A stretch of DNA of 64,000 bases. Source: Zonotrichia leucophrys gambelii (Eukaryota; Chordata; Aves; Passeriformes; Passerellidae). The DNA lies in contig NC_088186.1 of NCBI RefSeq assembly GCF_028769735.1, forward strand, positions 4,403,001 to 4,467,000, written 5' to 3'. The position numbers were made by a program, and so were the translations under genes. Under the pieces are notes generated by a model. It made no database searches, was not told the DNA's origin, and saw nothing but the letters and a program-made list of their open reading frames with translations. Below, in pieces: positions 38,401 through 53,400 of the stretch. Each line of letters opens with the position of its first letter. The stretch's first letter is position 1.

Positions 38401-41400
38401 TATTAGAGATGAAAACCATGTTTCTTTCTTTCTTTCCTCCAAGCAAAATATTATTTCCAAATAGATCATCTCATTATTGGACTCTGGTTTGGCTAGTAAT
38501 TTTATAAAATAAACCTAGTAGCCTTAATGTTAGAAAATTAATGGGTTGATTTCTCTACCACTGAGAATTTATGGAGGCTCCAAATCCCTGTCTGTCTTGC
38601 TGTGGGAGGTAATTAAGAATATGAGGGAGTGGTTTCTTGGTTTGAAATGTTGAAAATGACTGTAAGCATTCGTGCTGTTACATCTGGAGTGCTCGTTAGG
38701 GGTGGTGAGATGGGTTCTGCTGGGTCATTTGCTGTGAGCATTGGTCATTTCTTTCACAGTAACCTGCTCATTGCTTGGGCAGCTTGGCCAAAGTGTTTAC
38801 TGTGTGCTGCCTGTGACTGGCAGCGTGTTTCAAGCCCATTATAGGAATATTATGTGGCCTCAGGATCACAATTATTCCATTTGTCCTTTAAAGTTGCTCC
38901 AGGTGACTTCAGGAGTGGAGTTGCCATCACCCAGGTGGGTCACCTGCCAGTGGTGATGTGGTTTTGCATCTGTTCTGCCTGAGCTTTTCATGTGACTGAC
39001 GCTGTCACCTGCTCTGAGTCCCCACCTCCTCAATTTGTGCCATGAATTTCTGACTTGTACAATGAAAAACCATCCCAAGGTCGTTTTGGAAGCAGAGAGA
39101 TGGCAGTTTTCTCGTTAAAGGGGCAAAAGTAACGTTCTACAAATTTCTGTGTGCAAACCAGCTGCCTGTTTGGTGCTAGGTCAGGCTTTGTTTATTCTAT
39201 TGATCAAATGTAAGCCTGGAGCTTTGCTGCTGGGTCTGGAGCTGACTTTCCCAACCCTGAGTTCCTGAATGACAAAGTATTTCAGTGGAGCTGGCACTTC
39301 TTTGTTGGGCTGTTCTGCAAATGCAGACCCAGTTCTTAACAGAAGAGCACAAACCAGGGATTTCTGCTTAACAATGGAAAATGTTGAGGTTATGTTGTCC
39401 TGATTTCTTATAACACAGGATTGTCCTTTAAATAAAAAAAAATGACAATTCATACAAGAAAAATCTCTTCCTTTGAGGTTTGTTATCTACTCTGTACAAC
39501 AAGGCTAGACTTTATCTTTGAGAAACAACTTCCCATATATATATGAGAACTATCTCTAAATATTGCCTTCTAATTAGATAAATCCATTCTGCAAGTGGAC
39601 AGTCAAACTCCAAAATAAAACTATATAGGGAGTTAATTGGGAATAATATGTATGAGTTTCCAACTTTCACCTTGATTTAAGCTACCTTTCCAGGATGGAG
39701 AAGCCCTCATTAAAAAGTCTGAGCTACAGGGTTTTGTGGTTTTGAAATGTTGCCTGTGTTATCATGATAAATTCTGGTGCGTGTTACAGTTTGAAGCGAT
39801 TTCCCTAAAAGTAGATTTGTACAATTGCCAGAAAACCAGCTCAGCTCTTCACCTGCTCTGCCAATAAATAGCAAATTTACTTGACTACACTTGAAGAAGT
39901 ATTTTCTATATATTTTTTAAATCTCTATTTTTATAAGTGATTTGAATCCCTGTTGAAAGTATCTTCTCTGAGGGCCATCTTTCAAAGTTCCCATATGGGT
40001 TCAGTTTCATAATTATGATTGTGACTGCTATATATGGGGTTGTTTTTTTATCAAATAGCAGCAATCAAGCCTTGAGGAGTGTTTTATACCTATAGTGTGT
40101 CATATCAGGACAGACATGGAAAAGGTACTGGTTAAAGTCATACAAAACTGTAGGAGCCTTTTGCAGATGGACTTAATGTTTCAATACATTTTAATGAAGC
40201 AGCTTTTTCCAAACCAATGCCTTTTTCAAGATTTGTTTGAGCCATATTCCAGTTCTGCACTCTTTTCGGTAGATACATAAGTGGCTCTCAGGTTAATGAG
40301 GAATGAGGGCACATTGAGTGTATTCAGACTTCTGGCTGTAGAGTTGCCAAAAATGAAGCAGGAGAGCTCTCTTCCATCTGTCATTCCTCTACAGAAATCA
40401 GCAGTTTAGAAGTGGATGTAGCTGAGAGTTTATTTGCTGAGCTTCAGAGTTCACGAGTACACAGAGGAGAAAAAAGGCAAAATTTATGTGTGTGTTTGGG
40501 GAGGGAGTTTGCTGTGTAAATTTGTAAACAGGGTAGAAAGGAAAGGGAAGTTTCCTGAAAACATGTGCTAAAATAAATGAAGTCCAAGCACAGATTGCAA
40601 ATCTTGTGAAGTCGTGCAGGGCGTTGTGGGAGAGTGGTCCTTGTGTGGAGCAGATGTTCATGGAGGTCCTGCAGTCACTGACTGCAGTGTCTGATTCCCC
40701 AAAGCCCTAGACTAGACAACACAAGGTTGCTCTACTAAGCAATAAAAAAAAAGATGCTTTTTTACTACACTGACACGAAGTTCAGTGCTAGATTGTTATA
40801 CTAAAGTGATGTTAATAAACGAGGATCATATATACAAAGTCAGTTCTGTGCTTGCTACATTTTAAGTGGGTTTTTTTTAGCTGAAAGATGGTTTATAGTG
40901 TTTCTTGTTGCTTTACTGCAGTGTAGTTTTTTGTACTCATTGGCTGGATCCAGGTGAAGACTCAAAATCAATTTGGGGTAAAGTTTTTGCAGGCAGGTTG
41001 AGCATTACCAGTTGATAATATTGATCCCAGAAGATGTGGGAGGTGTTCACCCTTCTAGTATATACCACAGGTATTTCTATAAACATCTCCTGATGTCTCT
41101 CTGAACCCAGCAGTGTGACATACTGAATGGTACAGAAACCACTGGTTTTTGCCTGTTTTTCACAGTGAAGGAGCATGAAGTTAATCACAGTGAAGCTTTG
41201 ACAAGGCACCAGGCTCAGCCTGACCGAGGGGCCCTGGAGCAGAGCCTGGCCTGACCCTGCACCACACGGCTCGAGGCCTCGTGGAGCCGAAGTTTCCTGT
41301 TACAAACTGGCTGCTGTTTTCCAAACAGACCTCCTAAAGCTCCAAAGTATTGCTCAACAGACCACAAACTGAAATTAGTATTGATTCACCTTTCAGGGCC

Positions 41401-44400
41401 CACGGCAGGATCGCCGCACAGTCGCACGTTGTGCTGCACGGACTTAAATAGCTTTTGGCAGTTGTGGCTTAGCTGTTTTGTCAAAACCAAATTAAATAGA
41501 AATACTGTACAAAATTATTTCTTATTTATAGAATCCCAAGGTCTCTCTACCACAGAATCTGGGCACTGGCTTTTAAAACATGGGTTTTTTTTCATGGAGT
41601 GGGTCATGGTCTTTCAATGCATCTGTGTGTCTTCCTGGCTGGCTCATGGGCAAGATCTCACTTTTGAAACCTGAATGGCATGGGATATGATCAGGAAATG
41701 GGCTGTTGGTAAAAACATCACTCAAGTAGCTATTAATTCACCAAGATTTATTCTGTGATAAGAGAATAGTTTCAGCAAGATTGTAAAGAGATGCTAAGAT
41801 AAGGTTCTGCTTTGGTTTTGGTGAAATTCAGCCTGAGCTCGGTTCCCTTTGGCTGTTGGGTTGTTGTATATGAGCGTGGAAGGTATTTCTTCTTGAGATT
41901 CAGGCCAGCTTCCAATGTGAGCAAACTGAAATTCTTCGAAAAATTGAAACTGATTCTTAGTAGGGCCCCCTATTGGGAATTTCCATTAAAGATGACAGTA
42001 ACTGTTAAATACAGATAGGGTGATACAAGATATGCCAGCAAAGAGTGATGTGCCAAAGAAATCAGGCTCAGGTATCGCCTTGTTAAGTGGGTTTTCAGAC
42101 TTGTCACTGCATTAGGCTGAGTAATGTTCTGAAGCAGCTGGGGAATAGCTGCTTTTTCTTCAAAATTAAATTAACAAGTAAAATTCTAGTGGCTGTTTCT
42201 TGCTACTGAAATCTCAAGTCTCAAGATGAGTTAGAGATGGGACGGATTCCTTCAGACTCCCTTCATGTTGTTGTTGATGTTTGAACAAATATGCTGGGGT
42301 TTGCTGCTGCAAACTTCAGTCTTCTGTATCTTTCAAAGGCAGGATTTGCCAAAAAGAGTGGGGAGAACTGCAGGTGTTGGTGTCAGTGTGCCTTTACCTT
42401 GAAACCTGTTGTCTGTAGACCAGCAGGTTTTAATTCAGACATGAGGAGATGGCATAAAATAGAAAGCTGCCACAAATAATTGTTTACTGTTAAAGTAACT
42501 TAATGTGCAGCAAAGTGAAAGACAGACATCCCACTTAGACTCCCTAAGGTGCTTCATGTTTCCTGCCATGGTGGTGTAGGGATGTGCTAATCCTACAGCT
42601 AAGGAAGGGAAGAGGGAGCTCCCTCCTGGGCTGCTCAGTTCAATTAACATCTCAGTTTCCCCTTGCTGGAGGCACTGATGTTCCAAATCATGCTTATAGA
42701 AGACTAATATTTTCTCCTGCCCGTAGGCAGGCAATAAAGCTGGTGGTTTGGTTGCAGATCCTATCAGGTACAGAGCAGAGTATGGAATTGAGGATATGGC
42801 CTGCAGCTTCTTAACCCTTTGTGGAGCAGCACAACAATAATGTCAGAGCAGCTCCTGACCTGATTACATCAGAAATTTCACACCTGCGGTGCCGCTGTAT
42901 CGCTTCACACACACACACTTGTCTGGTGTGTGCAGATAGAGCTGCTCCTTTGGGGCAACAGGAGAGCACTACTTCAAAGTTGAGGGATTTGCATAGCCCT
43001 CCTGTGATGCCTTGTTTTATTGAGTAAGCAATATTAGGGAAGTTTACACTGGTATTGCAGTAGTGCCTCTAGGAGATAGTGCTGGCTTGGTTCCTGAAAT
43101 TCATTTTTTTCTCTCTCGTGCAGAGATGTGAGCCCCCAGCATGGTGCACTGGAGTTGTGCAGACATGTTTAATCTCACTGAAGTGAATATCTGCTTTTCA
43201 GCATCTGAGCCCTGAGGACACAGTGCTAGTCAGAACAGTGAGAAAGGAGGCTCCTGTGTGGAGCAGTTAGCTCATCTTGGGGCATGCATGGAAAAGAGCT
43301 TACATCACACTCTCACCTGGACTGCTGCCCTTGATCTGTGGCACTTGCTAAAGAAGGAAGTAAAACTGAGCATGTTCAAGCAGATGCTTTCCATGTTTTC
43401 ATCTTATTTCTTGTGCTCAGCTCGGATGAGTGTGGGTGGTGGCTTTTGGGCAGTGTATAAGGTTCCTCCCAAGCCTACTAGAAAAGAGGGGTTATCTTTG
43501 CCATTCAGACTGAATGTGCAAAGAGTCTGTAATCAGAGGTCAAAAATAAAGATGACTATAATTAGTAATGTCCAAAGCAACTGGAAATTGTGTCAGGCAG
43601 ATCTGAGCCAGCTTCTTTTTTTTTTTTTTTTTTTTTCCATTGCCTAATGAATGAGAGCAGAGGTTACTCTCCAAGGATGAAAGAGGGCTGAGTTTTTCCC
43701 ATTCAGAGCTGGTGCTGTGGGGCAGACAAGAAGCCAAAGCTCCATTTACAGTCCTTGTTTGTCAGCTGCTGAACCTATGGCCAGGTTGTGAGCAATTAGG
43801 CTTTTCCCTAAAGCATCTGAAATAATGCCTTTCTGCTTGGTGTCCTGCCGAGTGCCTGTGACGACACCCTGTCACCTTGGAGATGAATAAACAGCTCCAG
43901 CAACATTGGGTTATAATCTTTCAGCTCCGAGTTTCAAAGCTGACCGGCCGCAGGACTGAAACACAAACCCGGCAAAGATTTTTTTTTGGGAAGAACTTAA
44001 ACATGGTTGAGAAAATGAGAGGAGGGGAGAAGGAGTTGAAGCAGAGCTCAGTGGTGAGGGTTTTTGCTTGGCCATGGTGTCAATGAAACAGATGAGCTTT
44101 GGCTCCTGCAGCCCGGAGTGACTCAGGTGCTGCGCACGCACTTGTGCCTGCAGGGCTTTATTTTTAGCTGTCTGAATCACTGTCATGACCATATCCTCCA
44201 AAAGCTGCTAGACAAGTGGGGATGCCCACAGACCCCATATTAAGTCATGTTTGGTGAGCAGGGAAATTCAGCAGATTCCCTCCCAACCGTTGCAATTTCT
44301 GTGCTAGGAGCTGTTTGCTGAAGTAATGCAGATGCTATGCCTGGTAGCTGGATTATTTTCTTCATTTAAAACTAAATGTTTAGTTAACATCCTTGGTGGC

Positions 44401-47400
44401 TTTCATGGGTAGAACAGGGTGAGCAAGGACCACATTGTTCATGTTGGTGTTGGAGGCTACTTGAGTCTCTTGTTGTTCTAGTGCTGTTGGCACTGGGGGA
44501 GTTACGAGTCACATTACCAGTGTTGTAATCCCATCAATTCTCTGGGGCTTGCAGGGCTGTGCAAAATCAGTTCTTAGATGGGAAATTACCAGAGACTCGC
44601 CAGATGCTGCACAAAGGTTTGCTGGTGATTGCTGGTGTTTCTGCTTGGGGGTTGATATGGCACCAGTCTGCTGGAGCAGCTTTTGATAAACCGCAGCAGA
44701 AGTCCTGCCTGCTGCTTATCAATAAATTACAGTATCTTGTTCAAAAAGAAATCTCAAAGCCAGCTTTAGTGTGCTGCAGGAAACTGAACTTGGGTAGCAG
44801 TTTTACTTCCTTAAATCTCTCCTTGTTTGATTTATTGTAGCTTTTTGCCTTTTTATTTTCTTTTTCCCCCTGTAAATCAGTTGAGCAATACTGCTGCAGT
44901 GTTCAGCAGGTAAAGGATTCCTGGTTTATCTGCATACAAGGAGATTTCTATTCTGAAATACCAGACAAAAAGAGGAGTAAAGGGGAATCTGGTCAGCTGC
45001 TCTGAACTTGCTACTTGATGGCGTGCATCTTCCTTGCAACCTGAAGATTTGCTTCCAGATATGATACTGGAAGAAAAAAGAGCTGTAGTGCTAATGCACC
45101 ATAAAATTAATGTTGTTGACTAACCCAGTCCTTTCAGAGCAGTTAGGAGACGTGGCTGAATTGATAAGTTACCCTCTCTGCCTTCCAATTCCCTTGCAAA
45201 CACTGCAGGCTCTTTCCACGTGAGGTTGCTGCAGCTGGAGATCCCTCATTCATGGCTGCTTAGGAAGAAAAAAAAAATCAAAATAAAAATGTGCTCTCTG
45301 ACAAATAAAAATGTTTTGCTTCCTCTGGAGGCCCCAGAGGGCGGCATAAAAATAATGAAGCCTGTGAGTCAGTGAGCATTGCCTGGCCAGCTGAGAGGGA
45401 ACTGAGCCTCCCTTTTCCAGAGAAGTTTGTGTGCTGTCATTGCACATCATTAATGCTCACTGGTTTATGCTCATTCACTGTAATGTTGCCAGAAAAGAAA
45501 AAGGGCAGTCGGTCTTTCCGCTCCCCAAAGCTGGCTGCTTCCAAGGTGACGTGATGGTAGAGGAAAAGTTTCTTTAGCACTCGAGAGCGATTGTTTGATT
45601 CTCAGCTGCCCTTCCTCCATGGTTTTCCTCTAAAACCTGGCGGCTCTCCTAGCAGTTGGATTCCCTGGAGAAGGACTTGGAGCAGCTTACAAACAACTCC
45701 ACCTAAGGTACAAAGGTTAGGGTGGGCAAACTTCCTCATTGACACTGGACCCTCCCTTTTTTTTTTTCCTTTCCAGGTCCCCTACCAGGTCTTTTTTTGT
45801 TTCTGCTTTAATTCTCTTGCTTCAGTCTCTGGGGATAATGGCAAAGTTGAGGAAAGCAAACTCACAGAGCTGGGAGTAGCAGGTCTGAGGCTTTTGAGCG
45901 CCCATGGTGCAGCAGTGTTATGCTGATACATTTAAAAGGGATATTTTAATTCTGTTCTGTCACATTCTGTCTTTTTTGTACTCAGGATCCCAGTTCATCC
46001 TTTTGGGAACGCACAGCATTGCACAAGTGCTGCATATCAGCGTTTTTAGGCTTCTAAACATCCTCAGGACTTCTGGAGAAAGAGGGTGTGAAAAGAAACT
46101 GAAGGCTGTGTGCAGTGTAATGGGAGAGCTGGCAACACACTGCAGATGTGAAAGGGTGGAGAATTTATCTGGGGTCCTCCTCATCTGTTTCTTCAACCCT
46201 CCTTGAAGCCTCGTGCTTTCTCTCCACTTTCACAGCTACCCTTTGGCAGGCTCAAACATTTTGTCACAAGACAGGATTATTAAAATTTATTTTTACAAGT
46301 GCCCCTGCAGTCATTTTCTGTTGCCCACAGCTCACTGGTGAGCATCACACTGTGCCTCCTGTGCCAGCTCTTCTGCAGAGGATCTCTGCTGTTTCCTGCA
46401 AAGCTCAAAGGCTTGGATTTTCTGTCAGTCACTGATTTTAATATTTACATTACAAGAGAGCACAAAAGCTTTAGCCAGGGCACAGTCCCCCAGATCTGTG
46501 AGCTTACAGGTATGTAACAGATACAGCCCTTGCCCTAAGGGTGGAAGGAAGATGTTGGGAATTGTAGTGATATCCATATACAATCTGGGAAGACGTTTCC
46601 TTTGCAGAATGTTTTGTGATTATTGTGGTAAACTCTCGTGTGCTTGTCTGCCTCTCCTGAATCACCTGTTTTCCTGTGTTTCTGAGAGCAGAATTGCATC
46701 CTGAGTACCCCAGAGCCTCTCTGGGTGCTGCATCGCAGCACAGACATCCTCAGCAGAAAGGTCGTTTTGAACTCTGCCTCGTTATTTTTGCCTTTTGCTT
46801 CAGAACCCTTAAAGTCCCTGTCAGCTAGGGTTTAGCTGAAGCCTTGCAACTTGCCTTTTGTCTTCTCAAATGATGGAGCTGAGCCCAAGGGAACAAATGC
46901 CATTTTAATGGGCATCGTTGTGTAACTCATTACATAAGTCACTGCTGCCTTCAAAGGACTCGTGGCAAAAGTGGCAGGAGCAGTTGATTAAAAATGTGCA
47001 CAATAGCTTCATTATGACATGGGGAGAGATGTCCCCTGTTATTTTTAATCTGATAGCTTTAAAATATGTGCATCCAGCAGAGACCTAAATGGCCTTTGAA
47101 AAAGGAACCATTTGTGGAATAAGGTTTTTAGACTCCACTTCGTTCTTTCTAACAAGCTGCAAGAGTCAGGACAAGCTGGAAAATTAACTATAACCCTTTT
47201 TAAGGTTGTGTCCCCTCTAAAGCTGCAGGGTTTTGGTGTCTGAACACACAGAGGGTGAGAGAAGATGGAGGGTTTAGTTTTTCAGGTGAAGGAAAGAAAA
47301 GGTACTGTATTCTGAAGTTTGTGGGGTTTTGATTAAAAATAAGTCTATTTTCAATTAGTTTTATGTGATCCAAGCACTAGACAGGTTGAGGAGCTTGTCA

Positions 47401-50400
47401 CAGCTGCTGGAGTCTCCCTGCCATGGAATAATAGTGATAAAAACAGGACCAGGAGGTGCAGAAGCAGGCAGGACATTATTTTCCATTTCTGCAGCTCCCC
47501 TGTGCTGGTTACAAGAGGCTCGGACCCAGCAGATGGAAACTCTGCTGTGACTGAGCTCTGTAAAAGGCTGAACTTTCACTTTGACTTTAAAGCACATACT
47601 TTGCTTCTGGCTTAGCTTGGTGGAATTCACCAGCCTGTGTGTGTTTTTGACTTATCCTGGCCTTCATTTGAACCCGAGTGGAGAGTAACCATTTGACTAT
47701 GGCAGAGGTGGATGTTGGGCTTTGACTTGCAGGCTTTCTCCTAAGCAGCCTTAGTTTCTTCTCCCACAAGCACATAAGCTGATTTATCTGCCTTCCCTTT
47801 TAATCCACTGTTGTTTTCAGCCTGCAGTTGTTTTCTCACCAGGTTTGGCTTTCTGTTGGCAAACTGGAGCAGCAGCAGCAGCAATTGCTGGAGTTGGGGA
47901 GCTGGTGGAGAATTAGGTGGCTCCTGGTTGACCGTGGTCTCCTCAGCTATGGTCTGCCTGGTGCAAGAGCTGCAGGGACACTGAGAACCCCTCTGGGCAC
48001 ACCTGGCAGCAGGGCTGGTTGGAGCAGGAGTGTCAGAGCAGCTCTGTGGTGCTGTGTGTGTGGTCAGAGCCCAGACACACGCCTGGAGCTGAGCAGGGCC
48101 GTGACTCAACAGCTGGAGCACGTTCAGCAGCAGGAGCCTCAGTGACAGGGGATGGAATTAGCTGTGAAACCAGTGACGTAGTGAAGCTTCCAGGCAGAAA
48201 TCAAGAAACTCAGATCTATAATAAAGTCATTTTGAAGGGCTTTTTTTTTTTTTTCCAGCAGGAGAGAGCATCCAGACAGATGAAATATGAGGGGATGGAA
48301 AGTCAGTGGTTCTTTTGAGACAGAAATACTTTGATACAACTTTTTTCTTTCCCCCTTCCAGTTGAAATCACTTCGTTGAGTTTATTACCCTGACTTTTCC
48401 CATTCATCTCACAAATATTTGGACAGTTCATAGAAGTAAGTGTGGGGTACCCTCCTCCTGCACACCAGAGAGGAGAAAGGCAATGCTGAGACTCCAGCTA
48501 AACACTGCTGGCTATTCATCAACAAGAGGCTGGGGTAATATGATAGAATAATTTCCAGTGGGCAAACTCCCAAGCTAAGAACAATCTCAATGCTGCATTA
48601 AGGGGTTTGGTTACTGTAGATAGGCAGGAAGGAGCAGAGGGACAGAAGTGGTTTGAGCCACTGCCATGGCTCTGTTTTCTGCCTCTGTGTATGTTATCAA
48701 ATTATTTAATCTGTAAAGGCATGCTATGCTGTTTGAACTTTTTAACTGGACAGACACACAGGACATGTAAGCTATTTCAATTAGGATATAATATTAAAAA
48801 AAGTTACTTTTTCAAGGCAGACCAGTGCTGTGGTAACCAGTCTAGGAACTTACTCAGCTGTGCTCTTTGGAGGAGAGTTTCAGGCTTCATCTGTAAAAGC
48901 TTAGGTCCCTTACACCTGTGAGCTGGAATCCCTCCCTGCTCAAGTGTCACTTCTCTTTTATACCACTTCATCCAGATTCATTACAAAGCAAATTCTGTTT
49001 ATAATGCTTGAATGATGTATCAGCTTGCAAACTGTAAAGCCCAGTGTGCCGAATAATTCTGTTGGCATTCACTGAACGTAATCACAGGAGCTCCAGAGCT
49101 TGATCCCTGAGCAGGGGGAGAGGCTGGGGGCCTGCACAGTGATGGAGATGCTGCACCAGAGTCACTGACTCACCCTCTGCTCTGCTTGGACAAGTTGCTT
49201 CACCTCTGTGCCTGCTTCCCATCTGCAGAGTGAGGTTAAGGCCTGACTGTTTAAGGATGAGAAGGATGTGTTTGTAATGTGCTTGGAACAAGAAAAGTGC
49301 TATTTTAAGTGCTAAGTGTAATTGAGTGTGAGAGAATATTGGTTTGTGACTCATTTGTTTAACTGCAAATGCATCAGAAACTTGTGAGCAGATGAGAGCT
49401 GGAAAGTGCTTGGTGTAGACAGAAAGCCATGGCAGTAAAAAGCTGCATTAATTTGTGATCTTCAAAGCAGGACTTAGCAGGGCTGTTCAGACAATAACGT
49501 TTATTATTTTTGCAAATGTCAGCTGGTTTACTTCAGTACTATTTTAAGCAGTTCCTATTCTGCTCCAGCCACTTGCTTCTGTCCTTGCTGTGTGTGTCTA
49601 TCTCCCCTCAGAGTGTGGCACACAAATGATTTGGTGTTTGCTGTGACCAAAGGATAAAAAGAGCAAAGGAGCAGTGGTTGGCTGCTGGTGGTGGTGAAGA
49701 GCATGTGCTGTCAGCAGAAAAGGAACTTTCTCTGGTGGCATCTCCTTTTGGAGGTTCCTGACCACCCAGACATGGTGATTCAGCCATTCATGTGCCTGCC
49801 CCATAAAAATGGGTAGAGATGTCTGGTGGCAAGGAGAAAAGGAAACGGGAATCTTTAGAAATCTTTCTCCTTTCCAAATATCTTGTCCCTATAAGGCAGA
49901 ATTATCACCATAGGTGAGCAAGGGTTTTGTAGGCATTGAATGTTGTCTTACTGAAACCAGCAGTTTGGATCGCACTGCAGCCTGTGGAGGAGCCAGACAC
50001 AATTTGTTGCTGTCACCATTACTTCCCTGCAGATTAATTATTGTAATTGTTTGCCAGTTCTCAAAAAATTAATTCAGAGCCGTGACTTTTCATGGCAAGT
50101 GTGCGTATGCGTGCAAATATGGAAATTCTCATATGGTGTATGGAATAAATACAAATGATTTAATGAGGAGGAGCTCAAGAGTGTTATCACAGCAGCCAGG
50201 AACTCTCTTCAGTGGTGACCTTCAGCACCCTGTGGAGACAGAGAGGTTTTAAAGGTTTGGAGATCCTCTTGTGGATGTAAAGCACTGACGTAAATTGTTG
50301 CTAAGTTGGGGTGCCAGCTGCTGCAAGTGATTCTTCAGAGGCCAACTGATACGCCTGGATTTATCTGCAGTGGCCAAGGTTTTAGTGCCTCCCTCCTCAG

Positions 50401-53400
50401 AGCACTAAACAGGACTTTAGGACACAAAGAAAACCTTGGGAAAACATTCACTCCTGTAAGTGGAGAACAGCTCTGCAGCCAGACTAGATTAGGATGGGTG
50501 CTCACACAGCTCCCATTTGTAGGATGCAAAATCCTGGTGTGGAGGACATCCCCAACCAGAGTGCTGTGTGCTCACAGAGGGTCAGAACATGCTGCAGGAA
50601 ACCAGGTTCAAAGGGAGGCAGGTTCCTTTCTTTGGGCTGTGGTTAGGTGGTTTCTTGAGTGCCAGCAAGAGCACTTGCTCTGTGGTATTTAGCTGCTGGT
50701 TGCTAGATTTGACTCAGCAGCCTTTGCTGTTTGCAGCCTGCATGCTAACGAGGTGCTGCAGTGCTGCATGCACGGGGCTGTGCTCTGCACTCATTACAGC
50801 CAGTGCAGCTAATGCTCAAATAATCTAAAAGAAAAATTAAACACACAGCAAAAGTGTGTACTTTTCTTCATAATGTAGTTAGAGACAAGTTGGGTAACTT
50901 CTGCTGAATTATCTGGGTCACTAGAGAGCAACTCAGACCTTCATTTATTAAAGTGCTCTTTGCTCAAAATACTTTCTAAATTGCACTCTACAAGGCAGAT
51001 TAGTTTTTAGTTTTTAGCTGAGTTTTATTTAGCTTCATGGTTAAACAGATAAAAATGTATTTCAACAGTAAGTCTGCATATGGCATGATTGCAAACCTTT
51101 GAGGCTGCTTCTTTCAGGTATTCAAAAAACAATGAAAATACAATTTCTAAAAGGGCTGAGCGCTTCTGCAGTTCAGTTCCTTGAAAGATGCCCCAGTATC
51201 AAAGGGGTTCCTCTATTTTTTCTGGTACACTGGAAGTGAAATCCATTGCAGATGACAAGGGCACGATGATTGCCTGCTTTGTAAAGTACTTCAGGGCCTT
51301 CTGGAGATAAGTGCTTTAAGAGAGGTGTTTTCCCTCTTCCCTCCAAGGCACAGAGCTGTAGCAGTCCCTCTGTCCCTGCCTCCAAGGGAGAGCAGGAAAT
51401 GATGGTGATATTGTGGTTGAGGAAAGCAGGAAATTATGGTGGTGTTGTGGTTTGAAACATAATATAGAGCAGCAGTTTGTTAATTTTCTTTATTGTGTTC
51501 CACTCAATAAATTTACATGGTGCGTCTTCCAGATAATGCTGTAACACATCCCTGGTTTCATCATATTTGCCCTAATCCAGAAATGCTTTTCTGTGTCTTT
51601 CTAGATTCTGAGCGTTCCCATCTCTCCTCGTTCACCATGAAGTTGAAGGGCAAGTTTCATTCACCAAAAATAAAGAGAACACCCTCAAAGAAAGGAAAGC
51701 AAGTTGAACTGACAGTGAAAACACCAGAGAAGTCAGTGAACAAAGTAAGCAAAGGCCATGTTCTGTTATCCTGATGGATTCTTGCTTTCTGGTACTGTCT
51801 GTCATAATCTGGTGTGTGAATTTGTCCTCTGCATAATTCTGCAGCTCAGGGATCCTCAGGGTCATTTTGTGGTTACCTATAAACAGCCCTGTGTAGTATT
51901 AAATCAAGACATGTGCTTCCCTTTGCAGAGCATGGTGAGACCTCCCTCCACAAGCATTTAAATATCTCATTGTGGAACATGGTATATGGGCTGACACATC
52001 CTCCCCACATGCACACCCTGTGGGTTGTGCTTCCAAAGAGCTGCCTGGTTTGGGGTGTGATCCTCTGAAAAACCCCAGACCCAGGCAAGCAAGCACATCC
52101 TTGAAGCTGCTCCAAAGATGTGCTCAATCCCTGGTGGCACCAGCAGGGAGAGTCCCACAGAGGTGTTGGAGCAGCTGCTGATCCAGCACAATGTTCCTCA
52201 GACCAAATGTACTCCAGGGCCTCTAAGCAATGAGCTCACAAACTGATTTGTGTTATCTCCTCTCCTGTTGTGACCTGATTATGTAGCTGGAGACTTTCTC
52301 TGTCACAGCACTGTTGCAGTCAGTTTTCAAGTACAAATTGAAGCCAGAAGTTAAGAACAGTTGAGGTTGTTTAGGATAATTAAACATCATTCTCAGCTGT
52401 TAAGTCTCATCCAGTGTTCAGTGCCAGACATGCAGAATTTTTCAGATTATCTCTGCTGGGAGTTGTTGTGGAGTTACTGAGAACAGCCAGCAAGATAAAG
52501 TTTTGTTAGGTTTTATGACTTGCTTAACACCCAGAGAAGTCTCTGCAGCCTTCCTCACCCTATTCTGCCCCATCAGATGAAAGATGATGAGGGATTTTTC
52601 CCCAGGAGCCTGTGGAATTGCTTTCTAGGGAGCCAGACACCTTGCATTGCTGAGTGCTCCTTAAAAATAAAACTAAAAAACCCCAAGACAACCCTGAGAG
52701 TACTCCTTGAAGGCTTTTAATTCCAATGATGTTTCACGATGGTGTCTTGAGATAATTTAGCAGCCTTCCTTTAAATTGATGTGTGACCACATTAAATACA
52801 TTAGAAAATGAAGAGCCCTTTTCAAAATGTGGTCTATAGCAAATGCATGTTAATAATAGATGAAGTTTTTGCTTTTCTATTTTTCCCCTAAAAACAGTGC
52901 AAGAGGATTTACTAATAAGCCATGCTGGACATTAAAATAATTTTTTATGTACAGATTGGGATTTTTTAGTTGGAAAACAAAACACTTGAAATATTTTTTA
53001 TTACTGTACATGATTATTTAAGCTGCATTCATTTTTATACTGCAAAATATTGTTGATTTCTGGCTCATTCCTTACCTATTTTAATACCCACTGCCCAACT
53101 AATCAATTAGTTGGATGTAGTCAGCTCATTAGCTTTAGGGGAGAGAGTGGGGAAGAGGATGGGCCTGGATTGTTGCCAGTTTTTCTCACTGGAACATAGA
53201 CATCAGTTGACAAATGGGAGATCTTCTGTCAGAAGGCTCACTTGATAAACCAAATACCATCCTTTTCTCCCTCTCAAGTACTTAAGATGCTATTTTTGTG
53301 CTCTTGAAGTAGATAATCACTGTAGAGCAGAAATAGCAATACTAAAAATTAATGTAAAATCACGATGTGTAAGCTGAAGGATGTGCTCAGCTCATGCCAA

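Larger units (their letters stand above)
20066..51604 (+). other. RAPGEF1: RAPGEF1 intron 1 (31.5 kb)
   Basis: This intron lies between donor gtgagc (20066) and acceptor ctag (51604). It begins as CpG-island sequence, carries a 24-bp minisatellite at about 20999-21583, and then is mostly unique AT-richer DNA. CR1 tails lie at about 30286-30500 and 36655-36708, with a weak one near 44258-44305. There is a 21-base T run at 43616-43636. I see no supported coding exon, RNA gene or alternative first exon in it. The short open frames on both strands lack family resemblance. Blocks around 32700-33000 and 46860-47090 look like possible conserved noncoding DNA. Confidence 0.85.
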
